This document shows, in pieces, positions 63,896-64,000 of a DNA stretch of 64,000 bases. How positions within the stretch are numbered: the stretch's first letter is position 1; every line of letters starts with the position of its first letter. The translations under genes were made by a program, and so were the position numbers. The notes beneath the pieces were generated by a model. It did no database searches. It was not told the origin of the DNA and was given only the letters and a program-made list of their open reading frames with translations. This DNA is from Hippopus hippopus (taxonomy: Eukaryota; Mollusca; Bivalvia; Cardiida; Cardiidae): assembly GCA_946811185.2 (NCBI GenBank), contig OX328106.1, positions 42,172,311 through 42,236,310 of the forward strand, in the 5' to 3' direction.

Positions 63896-64000
63896 TAACC
63901 TTTATCTGCTGAATAAGAGAAGTGAAACTTTGAAGCCGATAGTAAAAATTCAAATTTTGCTATTTTAAAGTTATTTTTTGGAGAAAGATATCTCCTTAAC
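63896..64000 (+). repeat. Family D element, left half; cut by window end
   Basis: TTTTAACCTTTATCTGCTGA, GTGAAACTTTGAAGCCGATA, ATTTTGCTATTTTAAAGT and GAGAAAGATATCTCC. The core lies beyond the window. Confidence 0.88.

Noticed and set aside
1..64000. Recurring short peptides such as ENIVGKGENAGNQHFLLF and SIDPGQPAQSAQADLG in many open frames, looking like a protein family
   Set aside because: They are translations of the palindromic family A and family B repeats in both orientations, with no common start, splice sites or intact longer frame.

Overview
This window comes from an animal nuclear genome. It is AT-rich, has no operons or compact coding regions, and is dense in short palindromic and SINE-like repeats. 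Only one gene is confidently recognisable: a three-exon EMX/empty-spiracles-class homeobox gene on the + strand. It has introns of about 10.7 and 11.4 kb. The repeat style (tRNA-headed SINEs whose tail reads like 'gttgaaaacggcgttaaac', plus abundant fold-back MITEs) suggests a mollusc, probably a bivalve. That assignment is an inference from repeat style, not a database match.

Layout. 1-22.5 kb: the 5' flank, almost entirely repeats with unassigned sequence between them. It holds one badly broken mariner-family transposase remnant (about 8.06-8.62 kb) and a CpG-rich patch with CRE-, YY1- and E2F-like sites (about 2.4-2.9 kb). 22.5-23.04 kb: the presumed EMX promoter, with CCAAT boxes in both orientations and GC boxes but no obvious TATA box. 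23.04-46.20 kb: the EMX gene. Exon 1 (23039-23735) carries the N-terminal EH1-like repressor motif and an EMX-type hexapeptide-like region. Exon 2 (34427-34599) carries homeodomain residues 1-44. Exon 3 (45992-46198) carries homeodomain residues 45-60 and an acidic tail. The splice phases agree (phase 1, then phase 0) and predict 358 residues. 46.2-64 kb: the 3' flank, again repeats plus several repeat-free, TAAT-rich stretches that could be cis-regulatory elements.

Repeat families, named here for reference. A: about 230 bp, ends CCCTTTACCA/TGGTAAAGGG next to TTAA, long central hairpin with core ATGCTGGTAACCAGCAT; about 40 copies or fragments. B: about 260 bp, ends GAGCCATGCTCTG/CAGAGCATGGCTC, core CAGCCTGCGCAG...CTGCGCAGGCTG; about 29 copies. 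C: about 260 bp, two palindromes, ends GCCTGCAACACGCGAAAAGG; 3 copies. D: about 210 bp, ends TTAACCCTTA..CTGCTAA, core CAGACTGCACGTTCTGTGCA; about 20 copies. E: about 160-195 bp fold-back, ends GGGCCCGTATTCACCA, core around AACCAAATGGTTTAGCC; 6 copies. F: tandem ~110 bp units bounded by inverted GTCTACGGCCCCTAACTC; 2 loci. G: tRNA-derived SINEs; about 8 copies or pieces. For A, + means the half containing GTAGAAAACATTGTGGG lies left of the core. For B and D, + means the longer arm described in the first intact copy lies to the right of the core.

No evidence was found for a new coding system. The most interesting material is the repeat architecture: nested insertions with reconstructable target sites, TTAA targeting in at least two families, palindrome cores shared between otherwise different families, and hairpin elements sitting within 20-90 bp of EMX exon boundaries. 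All boundaries of repeats are by eye and approximate (about 5-15 bp).
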